Assembly (NCBI GenBank): GCA_949316235.1
Contig: OX438758.1
Location: 19,370,694 to 19,434,693 of the forward strand
DNA from: Oegoconia quadripuncta
Lineage: Eukaryota > Arthropoda > Insecta > Lepidoptera > Autostichidae
Reading direction: 5' to 3'
DNA length: 64,000 bases
Made by a program: the position numbers and the translations under genes. The notes beneath the pieces were generated by a model, which ran no database searches, was not told where the DNA came from, and saw only the letters and a list, made by a program, of their open reading frames with translations. Positions 20,564 to 32,580 of the stretch are shown here, in pieces; positions within the stretch are counted from its first letter, which is position 1; each line of letters opens with the position of its first letter.

Positions 20564-21641
20564 TTACCTTAGAAGTACGCATCAGGAACGAAATGCGCGA
20601 CAACGAAGGTGTAGAAACTATGCCAGCGTCTAGTTATCCGAAGATGGGAACGCGATAGTGGAATAAGTTCATGCAATTTCAACGCACACTCACCGAAATA
20701 TTGACGCATGTGAACCGAACGCAAGTCACAATCGAGTTCGCGATACCGCCGACTCTGGATCGATGGCGCTTTTAGCGACCGGGCCAGTATCTGTCGCGGT
20801 CACCTCAAAAGAAAAATCCACAACATACTGCCCACACTTGGACTTATCTCAGCCCATGTCTCTCTGTCCGCCTTTATTGATCTCCGTTGGCAACAGCAAG
20901 TACTAATATGAGCCATGGTCATCGTCATACATTCGCATCAATTCATGTTATCTTGGTATCTATTTATTATTTGTTTAACTGTTAGTCTGTGACATTGTGC
21001 AACGATTCTCATTTTATTTCCTTTAAAAATGCAATAGTGGTGGCCTTTTCGCTAAGACTGACAGCGCCAGACGTTGCTTAACTTTGGAAAGCGAATAGTG
21101 AATGCGTTTACGCGACGAGTGCTGCTATGTTACCTTCCCTCTGAACATGCACTTGTTAGCACTCTATCCAAGCTATCGCTCCTTGTGCAGCAAATAACGT
21201 TCTTTGAATTCCGTAGGTAGCTAAATAACTAATTGCTTCAAGTCTTGTCTTCGCTTATGAACACAGCAAATATCTCTGTGCCATCGTGCAAAAAGTGAAT
21301 GTTATCCAATCGTACATTTTAAACTGTTTCAGCAATTTCGATATGTAGGTAATAATTATCAATCGACTTCAACAGTTCGTTCGTCCGTTCGTACGCCTCT
21401 CATTCGTTTGAACTTTAGGCCATGATTATGTAATCCAAGTAAACACCGATCAATTATAGTACTTTATTCTCGTACATAATTATATATTATATCTTTAAGG
21501 TATTTGATTTACATATCTCTTGAAGGAAAACTACTAACGCATTTCTTGAATTACAACTATTTACGTAAACAAAATAGCGTACTCACATATTGCTGATTAA
21601 CAAAATCACAAATTCATTGCGTTTCCATCATATACGATATA
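20564..21641. other. No gene seen
   Basis: An old repeat motif (GCGAATAGTGAATGCGTTTA) at about 21080-21115 also occurs at 10600. Otherwise no recognised features. Confidence 0.45.
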
Positions 21642-21950
21642 TTTTTTTTTATGCACGACGGATTCGTACTTGACCTTAAGCACACCTGATGTTAAGTGAA
21701 GATGAGAAGCATACTCACCCGGAAACCCCAACACATTTAGGAGACTGGCTAACTTATCTCTGACAACCGGAACACAACATTGCTGCTTGGCGGCAGATTT
21801 AGATAAGATGGTGGTAGCTAGCCGGGCGGACATGTAAAATGCCCTACCACCAAACAAACCGAATACTTAAACATGTACCCCGCTGTGGATCGAACCCGCG
21901 ACCTCCGAATCGTAAACCCAATGTTGTTTACATTGAGCCACGGAGGCGGT
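21642..21950 (-). mobile_element. S1 SINE, near full length
   Basis: Tail inverse (TTTTTTATGCACGACGG) at the left, head inverse with ATTGAGCCACGGAGGCGGT at the right. A small deletion removes the GCTATTAA stretch. Confidence 0.9.
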
Positions 21951-22476
21951 TTTTTGTATTATGTACGAATCATTACAGGTTAGAAGATACATCACCAAGA
22001 ACTAATAAAATGCAATTAAACCAAAACCAAATTTTATTGCCTTTATTAGCACCAGACGCTACGGTTATCGCCCTTGTCTTTGCGGAAAAGTTGCACCAAA
22101 CGGGCCTTTAAAGGACGTTTTTGGTCGTAAAAAGCGAATAAAATAAACGGCATTAACGAAAATTATTGGTGCAATAAATATATTTGGCTTCGGTGTTATT
22201 GAATTGATATTATTATTTAAGTATATCTTCTTCAATTTAAGAGCTATGCTCTTGTCAGTGGAGTCCTATCCATATACTTCTCTACATTCCGCCTTTTCTT
22301 TGACCTCCTGATACGACACGGCATTTACTTTTTCCTTTACTTGTACCATGTATGTTCTTTTAGGCCTTCCTCTCTCCCTCTTCCCCTCCACTTTTCCTTC
22401 AATAATGTTTTTGGTAACGTTGTCGTGTATCACACATGAGCACATGACCCAACATCTTTCCCCAATTATTTAAATA
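21951..22476 (-). pseudogene. LINE ORF remnant in 22290-22460
   Basis: Reverse translation of the pyrimidine-rich block 22290-22460 (with AGGCCTTCCTCTCTCCCTCT) gives a GRPKR-like basic stretch as in LINE ORF2 C-termini such as 10100-10510 and 34600-35100. It is heavily decayed. 21951-22289 shows nothing. Confidence 0.4.
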
Positions 22477-22906
22477 TTAGGTCCTTGCCTATGAAATTGG
22501 CGTTTTGTATGAAGAATTTCATTAAGACTGTTTTCTCCATACAAACATTTTTGTTTTTTTTTTTGGGAACGGCAAATCCAAATTTAGCTAAACTTTGTGT
22601 TGTGTGTATTATAGGATAACATTAAGTTAAGTATAGGCAGCGTTAATTTTTAAAAGTAACCGCTTTATAAAAGTTTCAGCGAATTTATGAAATGATTATG
22701 GGAAGCACATGAAAGAGCTCTGTTCAAATTTTTTTTTATTATGTGATTTAGCCCAGAAATTAAAAAAATATTTCATGTGAAACCTTGAAATAATATTCCA
22801 TTTTCCAAATAAAGAACAAATTTGGATATAGCTTTGAAAATCGCAGGAATTGGTACATATGATTAACGAAGAAAAAAAAACTCCAATTTCATAGGTAAAG
22901 AGCCAA
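22477..22906 (-). mobile_element. M1 miniature element (copy 2, inverted)
   Basis: Starts TTAGGTCCTTGCCTATGAAA and ends with the inverse AGGTAAAGAGCCAA, flanked by TA on both sides. It is co-linear in reverse with the copy at 629-1049. Confidence 0.87.
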
Positions 22907-23784
22907 TATATACATATTTTAAATTTGATAATGACTCCCTTGGTTTGACTGTTGATATTAACTGAAGAGTACAGGGAAAGAAATACGTCACATTTTTTTT
23001 GAAAATGACATGTATTGATTTGACTTCACATCTTTTACTTTGTTTACTTATAATGAACTGTCACAATCAAATAAAAAAAAAAGCAATCAGGGAAGCTACT
23101 AAACAAAAAACACCCGTCCGAGGTCAACGCACGCAAGTACACATTCACTCATTATGGCGAATCTATCACGTATTATCCTAAGTGTTCGACAGATGGCACT
23201 ACGTAGTCGCGATAAATGTTACATCGAAAATTATGGCATTTTCGTGTTACGTATACCACGTACATGTATTTTTTTATTTCCCATTCAGTCATCGCTGTGT
23301 AGTCACATTAATAATGCCTCGTTTCACACAATATACGCCCTGTACAAGAAATTTTAGGTGCTAGACCACCTATGATTTTATAAACTCCTTTCACAGCACT
23401 AAAATGTTTCCGAGCAAAAAAGCGATATCATTGTCCGTGCCGCAGGCGCACGATACAGGCAACGATTTATGCGCCGCAGCGTTTTGTTTACTCAGCGCGT
23501 TATCGCGGAGACAACGTGTAATTAATCCGTGGGGCTGCGCAAGCGTCGTCGTTTATTCATACGCGCGCGCGGGACTCTGCACTAATCTTATTGGTTCTAA
23601 AATGGCGAGGGCTTCATTTTAGTGATCAATATGTTGTCAGAAATATCTTTAAAAAAATTAGTTCTTCTATCCCAAATGGGGTGGTCAGATATATCCCAAA
23701 CATAAGAGGTTGTGTGTTCCAAATGCTTGAAACATATCCACGATTCACCTTTTGAAATATATAGAAATGCTCACGTGACAGGGG
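22907..23784. promoter_or_regulatory. Unassigned; CpG-rich patch at 23430-23610
   Basis: The CpG-rich patch (CATACGCGCGCGCGGGACTC near 23559-23578) stands out from AT-rich flanks and could be regulatory. Short frames here have no recognised domain. Confidence 0.25.
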
Positions 23785-24199
23785 CAGTGACGGATTAAGA
23801 CTACTTGATGCCCTAAGCAATCCACGCCTGTGGGCCCCCCTATCCGTATGTCAACTAGAATCGGTCTTTAATGCCAGGCGGGGGGCCCGCGGGGAAGGGG
23901 TGGTTTGTGATTGGCTGATCGCAATACCGGTGCTTTCGAATTGCCGAATGCACTAGACTAGCGGGCAGCGAGTGCGGGCGCAAGCGGGAGAGCGGGGTAA
24001 CTCTAGGTCGGCTCTTATGTTAACTTAAAACGCGCGAGTTTTCAAATACTAAACTAAACTTTTTTTGGTGTGGTTTTTGGTGACGTGAGAGTGAGACGTG
24101 ATGCCCTAAGGACGGATTTTTTTGTGCTTCTTCTGGTGCCCCCCCAGACGTGATGCCCTAGGCAATTGCTTAATTTGATTAAGGGTTAATCCGTCACTG
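23785..24199. mobile_element. hAT-type non-autonomous element
   Basis: Ends CAGTGACGGATTAA and its inverse TTAATCCGTCACTG, with the perfect 8-bp duplication GACAGGGG at 23777-23784 and 24200-24207. An 8-bp duplication with CAGTG-type ends is the hAT signature. ATGCCCTA(A/G)GCAATT-type subterminal phrases are repeated inside. No transposase. The clean duplication points to a fairly young insertion. Confidence 0.92.
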
Positions 24200-24207
24200 G
24201 ACAGGGG

Positions 24208-24687
24208 GCGAGCCCAGCGCCGTTAATATATGCAAGTCTATAGATGATTTTGGGTGTAAAGCCATAATCGCCTTTTACGATTCCCACGGGAAGAGACGGG
24301 TTGGTTATTTATTTATTTCTACGTGCCGAAACCACACGTTTAAGTTATCGCCGCCAAAGAGCTACCAATTTTTCTATAATACTTTGTTCACGGGAATATT
24401 TGGTTAGGTCAGATTTACAAAAATTATCATCTTACTAGTCACAACGTAGGCAGATGGTTAAATTAGTCATTCAATATGCCTAGGCGGATTGTTAGGTGCG
24501 ACAGATATTTCTGACATTACACTTTTACTGAAACTGCGCTCCCCAGAGATCCCCACTGCCGGTGGTACCTATCTAAAGGAACCTCACACAACCTAACCAA
24601 CCCTGTTCTTGTATAAGCGGAAATATCCGCCAAGCATTAAGCATAGCCAATCATTCAAACAAACGTACAAAATATTCTTTATTGTAC
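24208..24687. other. No gene seen
   Basis: 24286-24350 (CACGGGAAGAGACGGGTTGG, ACGTGCCGAAACCACACG) matches in inverse a segment at about 38000-38065, so it is an old repeat. The rest is unassigned. Confidence 0.4.
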
Positions 24688-25003
24688 AACAGGTTTGTTC
24701 TTGAGTTCAATCACACCTGATGTTAAGTGAAGATGGGGTCGAAGGTGGAAGCGTACTTACCGGAAACCCCAACACATTTCGGGGACTGGCTATCTTATCT
24801 CTGACAACCGGAACACAACAATGCCATTAACATTGCTGCTTGGCGGCAGATTTAGATAAGATGGTGGAAGCTAGCCAGGCGGACATTTAAAATGCCCTAC
24901 CACCAACCAAACCGAGTACTTAAACATGTACCCCGCTGGGGATCGAACGCGCGACCTCCGAATCGTAAACCCAATGTTGTTTACATTGAGCCACGGAGGC
25001 GGT
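24688..25003 (-). mobile_element. S1 SINE, 3'-shortened
   Basis: Complete inverse head and body; the tail lacks GTGCATAAAA and starts at CAGGTTTGTTCTTGAG. Box B is mutated (GCGTTCGATCCCC in sense). Confidence 0.88.
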
Positions 25004-26512
25004 TGGAAAATTTCAACGACCCGCCCGCAGTTAGACCCGGAATAAGTTTACTTAGACCTGTATGGTACGGACAAAACTACACTGCTGGCAAGTCAATTAT
25101 GTAGATAAGGTGTGTGCTTATAACAATTGGTCATTATGATGCAAATTTAAAACCACTTAAAATATATAAAAGGTTAACCTCTGCGGAGACGCGTTTGACA
25201 CTAGTGGTCGACTTCGATATTATGAAGGATTACAGTCGCGTTTGACAACTATCTCACGTGATGGAAAGTGACGATGTAGCCGAAGATGAAGCAGGCGAAT
25301 CTCAGTAGAGCCTATTCACTCTGCTCTTAAAGATTCCAATTGTATGACTCTGGAAAGACTGACGCAGGAAGGGAGTGTTTCAGGAGTTTTCGAAATTAAC
25401 ATTCAAATTGTATTTGTGTGAAGGTTTTCGTCAATTTTAATAATATAATGAGTGGTTTATTGACTGTTAACACTTTGTCTCATGAAGTTTTGTACACTTT
25501 GAATTTCACTTGACATTCTGAGAAATGGAGACTTAATTGTGTAGTAACCTTTCGTTCCATAAATATGAGTAATTTTACTTTAAATGTCAATAGGTAAAGC
25601 CCAAAGGATTATAATATATTTACTTCCAATCTACTCGATGGTGTACAGGAACCATCTGCCTCGGCTGGTACGTATCACAATTACTTACTTATTGAATTAA
25701 ATTAATTTTTTTCTACAAAAAAAAGATTCTCCTTGTAACCGTGCAAATTTTGCCTCACCGGCTGGGGAGGTCAACGACCTGCGCACGTCACTCGACGGCT
25801 CTCCCATCACTCAGTATGTTTATTTTTCAATTTAAGCCGTCAGTGGCGGGACCGGGCGGGCCCCGCTGAGTTAGGGCCGCCACACACGGCGCCGACAAAT
25901 TACCGTCCGCGCCCGCGACCGGCCCCACTAGCTAGTGTGTCGCAACCCTGCTTGTGTTAATTGCTGGTTATAGATTGTTTAATTTGTAGTTTTGTTTGTT
26001 TAATTTATTGGATTGGATATTAATTTCATGTTTGTTACGGCTGGTATTGCCAACTGTAAATATTGACAAATAGTGCAAATACCTAGTAACAAAAGAGGCA
26101 ACGAAGTGGGATGATTTTTTTTTACGAATTAAAGACTGCTTTTTTATTATTGACTGCAGGAAAATAAAGAGTAATTAGTATCTACATTAATCACATATTA
26201 TTGTGCTTGCAAGTAATCGGTAATAATAACAGAAACAGCATTAAAATTAAATATTAGATTTTTCAATGATTCCACAGCACGACAACAAAGAACTAAAATT
26301 GGCGGGATTTTTTTTTTAATTTAAATTATACTATTCTAAACAGCCAGCCAGCACGTTCAGCACGTAATTATTTATTTTATACAAATTCAAAATGTATTCT
26401 CTTGTCCGATTAAAGAATGAGCGTTTTTTTATTCACTGTAATTTAGTGAGCCAAATGCCTAGTAAAAAAATTATAGCTACTGCAATGTTAGAAGTATAAT
26501 GTCACCTTGGAA
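25004..26512. promoter_or_regulatory. No gene seen; GC island at 25750-25935
   Basis: The GC island has GGCGGGACCGGGCGGGCCCC and ACACACGGCGCCGACAAATT, in contrast to AT-rich flanks; it might be a promoter or conserved element, but no exon was defined. 25215-25400 is an old repeat related to 19415 and 55340. Confidence 0.3.
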
Positions 26513-26610
26513 CCTGATGGAAAGCAATCACCGCCGCCCATGGACACCCGCAACACCAAAAGGGTCACAGATGCGTTGCCGGCCTTTGAGGAAGGTGTAG
26601 GCTCGTTTTT
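26513..26610 (-). mobile_element. Retroposon fragment (as at 19650-20060)
   Basis: About 95 bp identical or nearly so to the central part of the 19650-20060 insert (ATGGACACCCGCAACACCAA). Both ends are lost. Confidence 0.7.
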
Positions 26611-26867
26611 CGAAGGTTCCGATGGACATGGATTAGTTGTCGAATAGAAGGACAAAATGTTACGATTGGGGACATTTTGGCGAAACAAATGTGTCTCTCT
26701 TTTCCGCTCCAGGAAGGAGGGTTATGTTTTAGGGTATGGCTTAACCGATTGTGAACTGCGAGGTGTCATTAGACTCGTCTTGATCTCCATAGTGTCATAG
26801 GATACACTTTATGGTAAACAATCCAACATGGCGCCCGCAAACTACACAATATGGTGTCGGATTTCTA
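26611..26867. repeat. Old repeat related to 46740-46900
   Basis: GTGTCATAGGAT and AATCCAACATGGCGCCCGCA occur in the same order near 46788-46830. Only one copy of the 21-bp unit is present here against four there. Confidence 0.5.
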
Positions 26868-27345
26868 TCAAAATCAAAATCAATATCAAAAATGTTTTTA
26901 TTTCTTAAGTTATAAGAATAACATTTGAAATCGTCATGGCATACAGTTATCGCTCATTCACTAGGCAGTCTCCCCAGAGAAGAACGAGCAAGAAACTCCG
27001 GGGTTGCTCTTTTTAAATAAGTCAATACAAATACAATTTTAAATACCTAATTGGCAAATTTATGATTCGACAAAGAAAAATAAGAATAAAATATACCGGA
27101 TAATGCCGAGCGGTTCATGTCCACGCACTCTTATCATCCAGATAGTCAGAAATTTTATAATAGCCTTTGGCACATAGTTTCCGTTTAATGGTTGTTTTAA
27201 ATTTATTTAAAGGCAAATTTTGAATGTCTACCGGAACCTTATTGTAAAAGCGTATACATTGTCCCTTTAATGACTTAGTGACTTCTCTATGATTTTTAAA
27301 TACTTAAATTATTATTTCTGTATAAAGTAGTTTGCCGTGTAACTT
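26868..27345 (-). mobile_element. LINE fragment with 3' UTR and ORF end
   Basis: The tail inverse (ATCAAAATCAATATCAAAAA) is followed by the 3' UTR signature (AGAAGAACGAGCAAGAAACT). Farther right are reversed codons for DDKSAWT-like and CIRFYNKVPVDIQNLPLNKF motifs at 27110-27265. The frame is broken beyond about 27300. It belongs with LINE-A relatives but has a different 3' UTR. Confidence 0.82.
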
Positions 27346-27834
27346 ATAAGTAAATGGAATGTAGAGGTATTGAAACAGACGCAATAAAATGAACGAACAC
27401 AGAAATTTTACTGGCAAAGATATCATCGCGGTGGTGCAGTTTACATTAGCATCAACAACGGATACGTATGCAAAATAAACTAACTCGATAATCTAGCACT
27501 GGAAAGCGTTCATGGTGACCATCAAAAATTCATAGCGAGAAAATGGTTGATTCACCAAGTAATAGTCGAAATTCATTACTGCGTAATATGTATGTCTCAC
27601 GGAGAAATCTTTCTCATTTTTCCTCCGATAGTTTTTTTTTAAATATTTATATAGTTGCTTTAGTTAGTTATTTGTAGTTCTAAAAGCAACCCTTACCATT
27701 TACGAACTAGTAGCAATGAGGTTCTTGTGGAGGTATCTACATATTTCGTTTCACAATAATGCACGGAAGACTATCTTCAAGAGTAGTTTTTTACCCAATT
27801 ATTTACATATTTTAACATTACCAATATTTATTCC
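27346..27834. other. No feature seen
   Basis: AT-rich; no recognised repeat or exon. Confidence 0.45.
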
Positions 27835-27957
27835 ACAGTCATGGATGTTTATATAAATATTTATGTGTATTTATCCCATATCTAGTATCCATAGTACAAA
27901 CTTTACTTAGTTTGGGACTAGATGATTGATGTAAGTGTACGCCGAAATTTTAAATAA
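27835..27957 (+). mobile_element. S2 SINE tail
   Basis: CATGGATGTTTATATAAATA through GATTGATGTAAGTGTACG. The tRNA head is absent. 27960-28018 resembles a degraded Helitron-like 3' end (GGACAGAGCCACGGGC). Confidence 0.75.
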
Positions 27958-28052
27958 ATTCCGCGGATAATAATATACGGATTTCATGCGGACAGAGCCA
28001 CGGGCAGAAATATAGTTTTATATATTTATTCTATACATATATTATATACATG

Positions 28053-28091
28053 TTTGTAAGGAAAACATAAAAACATATGTTTTCCTTACAA
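28053..28091. repeat. Short hairpin
   Basis: TTTGTAAGGAAAACA and its exact inverse separated by about 9 bases. No T-run follows, so it is not a terminator. Confidence 0.6.
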
Positions 28092-28732
28092 ATAATGTTA
28101 GTGACGAAAATAATTGCACCAGGCACCCATAACTTTGCGATGGTCAACCCTACAAACAAGCGGCGCTCATACGAGGCGTTGAGAACCTACAATTAGGAGC
28201 GAGCAACACGACCGCCACGACTTGCTAATACGCACTTCGCAAACTAGTTATACTCTCGCAGGGTTAACGCTGTCAGATCCATTGAAAATCCACTTTACGA
28301 CCGGGCTATAGCGGCCTTTAGACGCGCGAACGTAACTTTGAGGGTTGATGTAACTCTACGTTACTCCACAAATTTAACTTTACGGTTCGTCTAGAAGATT
28401 TAGGAAGAGATTCCTTCGCGTTCATCAGAAAGTGGGATGTAGAGTTAAGCTTGTTTCGAGGCGGTATGGGAAAATTGTTGTTTATTGTTTATTGGCACAG
28501 CCCGATCTCAATGAGTTATTGGGAGGAGAAATTTACTGAAAAAAATGCGAGTGAAAATTGATTTTTCGCTGGCAATTTGGCCGGCATTATCTTGGAGCGA
28601 AAATAATTATGTATTTGCAACGAGCTATTTAAGATGTGGACCGGTAAATGGCGCGCCACTGGCGTGAGATGTGGAGATACGAGTCAGTTCAAGGTTAAGT
28701 CCAGAATTTGAAGTTTATTTTTATGGACTACG
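28092..28732. other. No gene seen
   Basis: Moderately GC-rich around 28150-28340 with no recognised frame or repeat. Confidence 0.4.
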
Positions 28733-28953
28733 GGTTATCGCTTGACCTCGATCACACCTGACGATAAGTGACGATGAGGCCGATAGTGGATTGGCTATCT
28801 TATCTCAAACAGTTGCAACATTGCTGTGTGGCAGCAAACTTAGATAAGATGGGGGTGCTGGCAGGGGGGCCTTTAAAAATGTCCTACCATCAACTAACCA
28901 GGGTAACTAAAGATATATCGGAAATCGAACCCGCGACCTCAATTTTGTAAACC
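28733..28953 (-). mobile_element. S1 SINE, degenerate
   Basis: CTTGACCTCGATCACACCTG, the inverse body and an inverse box B (AAATCGAACCCGCGACCTC) are recognisable. There are internal deletions and many substitutions; it is one of the oldest S1 copies. Confidence 0.75.
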
Positions 28954-29187
28954 AAAAATTTTGTAATTGTCGATTGACATGTCAACCAATACCTCAGAAC
29001 GTAATTAATAAAGACCTGTAAAAATACCACAATATACCCCAGCTGACAAATATGTCTGACGAGATATGATGCCAGAGACCATGAAAATTCTATGACCTAC
29101 ACTAAGGTTGACCCATGCTACCTCAAGTATAGAGGTCACAAGATTTCCAGAGTCTAATCCCTCTATACAAATACTCAACTTTTTCAA

Positions 29188-29335
29188 AATCAAAATCAAA
29201 AATGTTTTTATTTCGTAAGTTATAAGAATAACATTTGAAATCGTCATGACATACAGTTATCGCTCATTCACTAGGCAGTCTCCCCAGAGAAGAACGAGCA
29301 AGAAACTCCAGGGTTGCTCTTTTTAAATAAGTCTT
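29188..29335 (-). mobile_element. LINE 3' end (second LINE family)
   Basis: Nearly identical to 26868-27015, including AAAATCAAAATCAAAAATGT and AGAAGAACGAGCAAGAAACT. It stops at TAAATAAGTC. Confidence 0.82.
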
Positions 29336-29525
29336 TGACGAGGAAGACCACCAAACGACCCACGCGTGGGCCACACACGGGGTGGGCGTCGGCTACCGGC
29401 CCGTTCTCGCCGCTGGCTGCCGACGATCTATAGCCGAGGCGGGCGTGTGGGTTCGATCCGTTAGGACCACACCAGCATTTGGTAACGACGGGGAACCCCG
29501 CCTACTTCGCCCGGTGAAAATACAA
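29336..29525. other. GC-rich unassigned block
   Basis: Unusually GC-rich (GGCGTCGGCTACCGGCCCGT) and sharply bounded on the left by the LINE tail. It might be LINE 5' sequence or an old gene fragment; no frame is recognised. Confidence 0.3.
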
Positions 29526-29713
29526 TGACATTTTTACGCTCCCTCACTGACATATTTATGACACAATGGATACAAAGTTGGTGTTAAGTAATTTATTTCT
29601 TTAAATAAATAAAATATTTTTTTGCATGACATAACCTACATAATGTAGAGTTTACTATGCTAATATAATTGTATTTCCACACTCTCCATGCACACACACA
29701 CATATAAACATAT

Positions 29714-30180
29714 GCATAGATTAGATTAGATTAGATTTATTTAGTTCACTTTTACAATAGCATGTCATACATACAGTTTCGTAAATTTATGAAATCTAAA
29801 ATAAAAGTGATTGTCAAACATAAAACAAAAAATAATAACATAAAAACAAATACCTGTATACAATAGTAAAACATATTGTTATATGTATGTCAAAATTAAT
29901 TAAGAAAGTATAAGTATGTAACCATTGTTACGTCAACGTCATACCATTTTAGAATAATCAAAATGAAATAAAACAAAAACAAAATAAAATATAAACCATG
30001 TCATGAGATTATTGATATGCCATAATCACCTTTGTCAAATTATAGTTGAATACAAGTTAAAATAGATATATTAAAATAGAAAACATGTCAGGAGGTTATT
30101 AAAATGTCATATCCATATACTCTTTAATAGAATAAAATTCATTTTCCAACAAAAAGTTTCTCAGTTGGCGAATGAATGCG
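29714..30180 (-). mobile_element. Probable LINE 3' end with (GATTA)n tail
   Basis: A GATTAGATTAGATTAGATT run (about 29718-29736) is followed by TTTATTTAGTTCACTTTTAC, the look of a reversed LINE 3' terminus. The rest is AT-rich and reaches CTCAGTTGGCGAATGAATGC near 30170. No reverse transcriptase motif found. Confidence 0.5.
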
Positions 30181-30409
30181 TCGTCATTTGTTACACACTC
30201 ACATATGCAGACACACACACATATGCACACACGCACACCCCAAACATAAACTTAGACTCATAAAACGTCCATTTTCTAAGCTAACATACATAACTTTATT
30301 TTCAATGTAACATTTAGATGATATGGAAGAGTGGGCCCTCCTGGCACAAGTATACTTGTATACTTAATGGGCGATCACAACCTTATTCTATAGTTTATAC
30401 CTTCTAAAG
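30181..30409. repeat. CA-rich microsatellite and unassigned DNA
   Basis: ACACACACACATATGCACAC-type run at 30207-30238. Nothing else recognised. Confidence 0.5.
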
Positions 30410-30620
30410 TCAAAAATAAACTATTTTATTTACAAGTAAAAAAACACTAAGAAAAAATTTAGAAACGAGAAGATAAAACATGTCTAGTGACCATCGCTAG
30501 AAAAGCTGCTTTCGAATAAAAACAAAACTCATTCAAATCGGTTCACCCGTTCAAGAGCTACGGTGCCACCGACAGACACACACATTGCGGTCAAACTAAT
30601 AAAACCCATCATACTCATAC
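30410..30620 (+). repeat. Old interspersed repeat 3' part
   Basis: CATTCAAATCGGTTCACCCG and GCCACCGACAGACACACACA form a phrase order often seen in lepidopteran repeats. Related pieces are at 4240 and 5095. Confidence 0.45.
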
Positions 30621-30895
30621 TCATTTATTTTTTCCATAGGCGTATTCCGCGCACTTGGACTTGTCCATTACAATACAATATATATATATATATATATATA
30701 CATAATTAAATGTAAAAACGAAAGTAAGTACATTAATTATTATCAAATATCTGAATACAAATAAAAGGATTATAAAATAATTTAGAGTAATGTAGCTGCT
30801 GTAAATGGGCATTGTCAATTTCCTTAAGGCTAATAGCTGCTGTAAATGGGCATTGTCAATTTCCTTAAAGCTATGATATTAAAATACACTACTTT
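30621..30895. repeat. (TA)n run and 42-bp tandem duplication
   Basis: A (TA)n run at about 30679-30701. Two tandem copies of a 42-bp unit starting TAGCTGCTGTAAATGGGC at 30792 and 30834 differ by a single base over the compared part. Confidence 0.75.
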
Positions 30896-31133
30896 TTGCG
30901 TCGTGTGTTAAAATACAGAATATTGCATAAATGCACTTTTTTTTTTATTTATTTATCCATAGAACATTATTTGAACAATCTTCACTACAAGATGCCTACG
31001 AAAACCTGTAAAGGTTTGTGTGCAGTGCGAATGACGTCACTGACCCGCCGCGTTATTAATTATTACAAAAGCAACTTAAAATATCTACATACATAATACA
31101 TAAGATGATATGCGAAAGCAAGTAGACAAGTAG
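30896..31133. other. No feature seen
   Basis: Starts with a TTGCGTCGTGTGTTAAAA end like that at 9420. The rest is unassigned. Confidence 0.4.
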
Positions 31134-31232
31134 AATTCGACCGGTCAAGTTCCAACAAAAAAACCTAAACGTTAGATGCTACGAGCACTTGACATTTGCC
31201 ACAAAAAAACACAAACTACCATAGAGTTTTCC
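31134..31232. repeat. Old interspersed repeat (pair of 9143-9236)
   Basis: Shares AATTCGACCGGTCAAGTTCC and AACGTTAGATGCTA. No inverted ends seen. Confidence 0.55.
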
Positions 31233-31507
31233 ATTTGTATAGCGATTTATAAAATATTCCCAAACGCAAACAAACCTCGAAGGGACGAACCCAGCTGTTC
31301 ATCCCCACAAGACGTATCGCCTAACAACGCGATCACTATGATTATAGTGATCTGCGCAGTAAACTTACAGGGCTACCTATCTTTACAATGCAGAACAATT
31401 ATTTTAAAAGTCATGTTATTTATATTTGATCACTTCTCCTTCTCCCAGGCCCACCCTGACGGAAGAACAGCGCCCAGTTCTTGGTGCTGAGCATAATGTG
31501 TAAATTT
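31233..31507. other. No feature seen
   Basis: An open frame of 104 codons on the plus strand (31176-31490) begins inside the repeat and shows no domain; treated as chance. Confidence 0.4.
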
Positions 31508-32134
31508 GGCGACCTGTTTGGTGTAGTATGGTTAGCAACTTTTTTTTTTTTTTTTTTTTTTATGCACAACGGGTTGGTACTTGACCTCAATCACACCTGA
31601 TGTTAAGTGAAGATGAGGTCGAAGGTGGAAGCGTTCTGACCCGGAAACCCCAACACATTTAGGGGACTGGCTATCTTATCTCTGACAACCGGAACACAAC
31701 AATGCTATTAACATTGCTGTTTGGCGGCAGATTTAGATAAGATGGTGGTAGCTAGCCAGGCGGACATTTAAAATGCCCTACCACCAACCAAACCGAGTAC
31801 TTAAAACATGTACCCCGCTGGGGATCGAACCCGCGACCTCCGAATCGTAAACCCAATGTTGTTGACATTGAGCCACGGAGGCGGTTAACTGTGACCACTA
31901 AACCAAAAGGTTGCGGGTTCGAATACCGCTAGGGGCATATGTTTGTGTGATGAATACGGACGTATGTACCCGAGTTATGGATGTTTTCATTTATAATAAG
32001 TATTTATTTACAAAAAAAATAGGTATTTATGTAGTATAACAATCATCTGGTATCCACAACACAAGCCTATAGTTGCTTACTGTGGAACTAGATGGCGCTG
32101 TGTGTATGTCTAAGGATATTTATTATTATTATAA
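31508..32134 (+). mobile_element. S2 SINE split by an S1 insertion
   Basis: Head GCGACCTGTTTGGTGTAG at 31509, broken at 31540. It resumes at 31887 with ACTGTGACCACTAAACC, box B GGTTCGAATACCGC, the full body and the 3' segment GATGGCGCTGTGTGTATG. AACT sits at both junctions (31537-31540 and 31887-31890). This is the opposite nesting order to 6670-7222. Confidence 0.88.
31541..31886 (-). mobile_element. S1 SINE nested in S2
   Basis: A poly(T) run of about 21 at 31541-31561, then TATGCACAACGGGTTGG, the full inverse body, and the head ending GCCACGGAGGCGGTT. The long homopolymer tail and good match to consensus suggest a younger copy. Confidence 0.92.
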
Positions 32135-32217
32135 TAATGCTGAGTCGCACTCCTCTTTGTTTGTTGTTTTGCTTATCGCAATATGCTTTGTGTTCATAAT
32201 TTTTAATGTTTTATATG

Positions 32218-32393
32218 TCCGCCTCCGTGCACACAACCTTGGGTTTACGGAGGTCGCGGGTTCGATCCCCAGCAGGGTACACGTTTAAGTACTCGGTTTG
32301 GTTGATGGTAGGGCATTTTAAATATCCTCATCTTCACTTAACATCAGGTGTGATTGAGGTCAAGTAGGACCAACCCGTTGTGCATAAAAAAAA
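32218..32393 (+). mobile_element. S1 SINE with internal deletion
   Basis: Head and box B (GGTTCGATCCCCAGC) join at about 32325 directly to CCTCATCTTCACTTAACATC, losing some 150 bp of body. The tail GTTGTGCATAAAAAAAA is intact. Confidence 0.88.
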
Positions 32394-32580
32394 CAAAGTC
32401 AAGTTTGTTTGTACGTTAAGTGCGAGCCTATTTGTAGCGAATAAACAATATTCTTCCTTTCTTTCTACTCCATAATCAGGGATTTAAATATTGATAACTA
32501 TTTAAGGATTTAAAACCATAAACCGACAGCATATTTTTATTTTGCGGACGCCATGTTAGATTTTTTTATATAAAATGTAT

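Noticed and set aside
21839..22111. 90-codon frame starting MPYHQTNRILKHVPRCGSNP
   Set aside because: Translated antisense of an S1 SINE; the near-identical frame at 24892 has the same origin.
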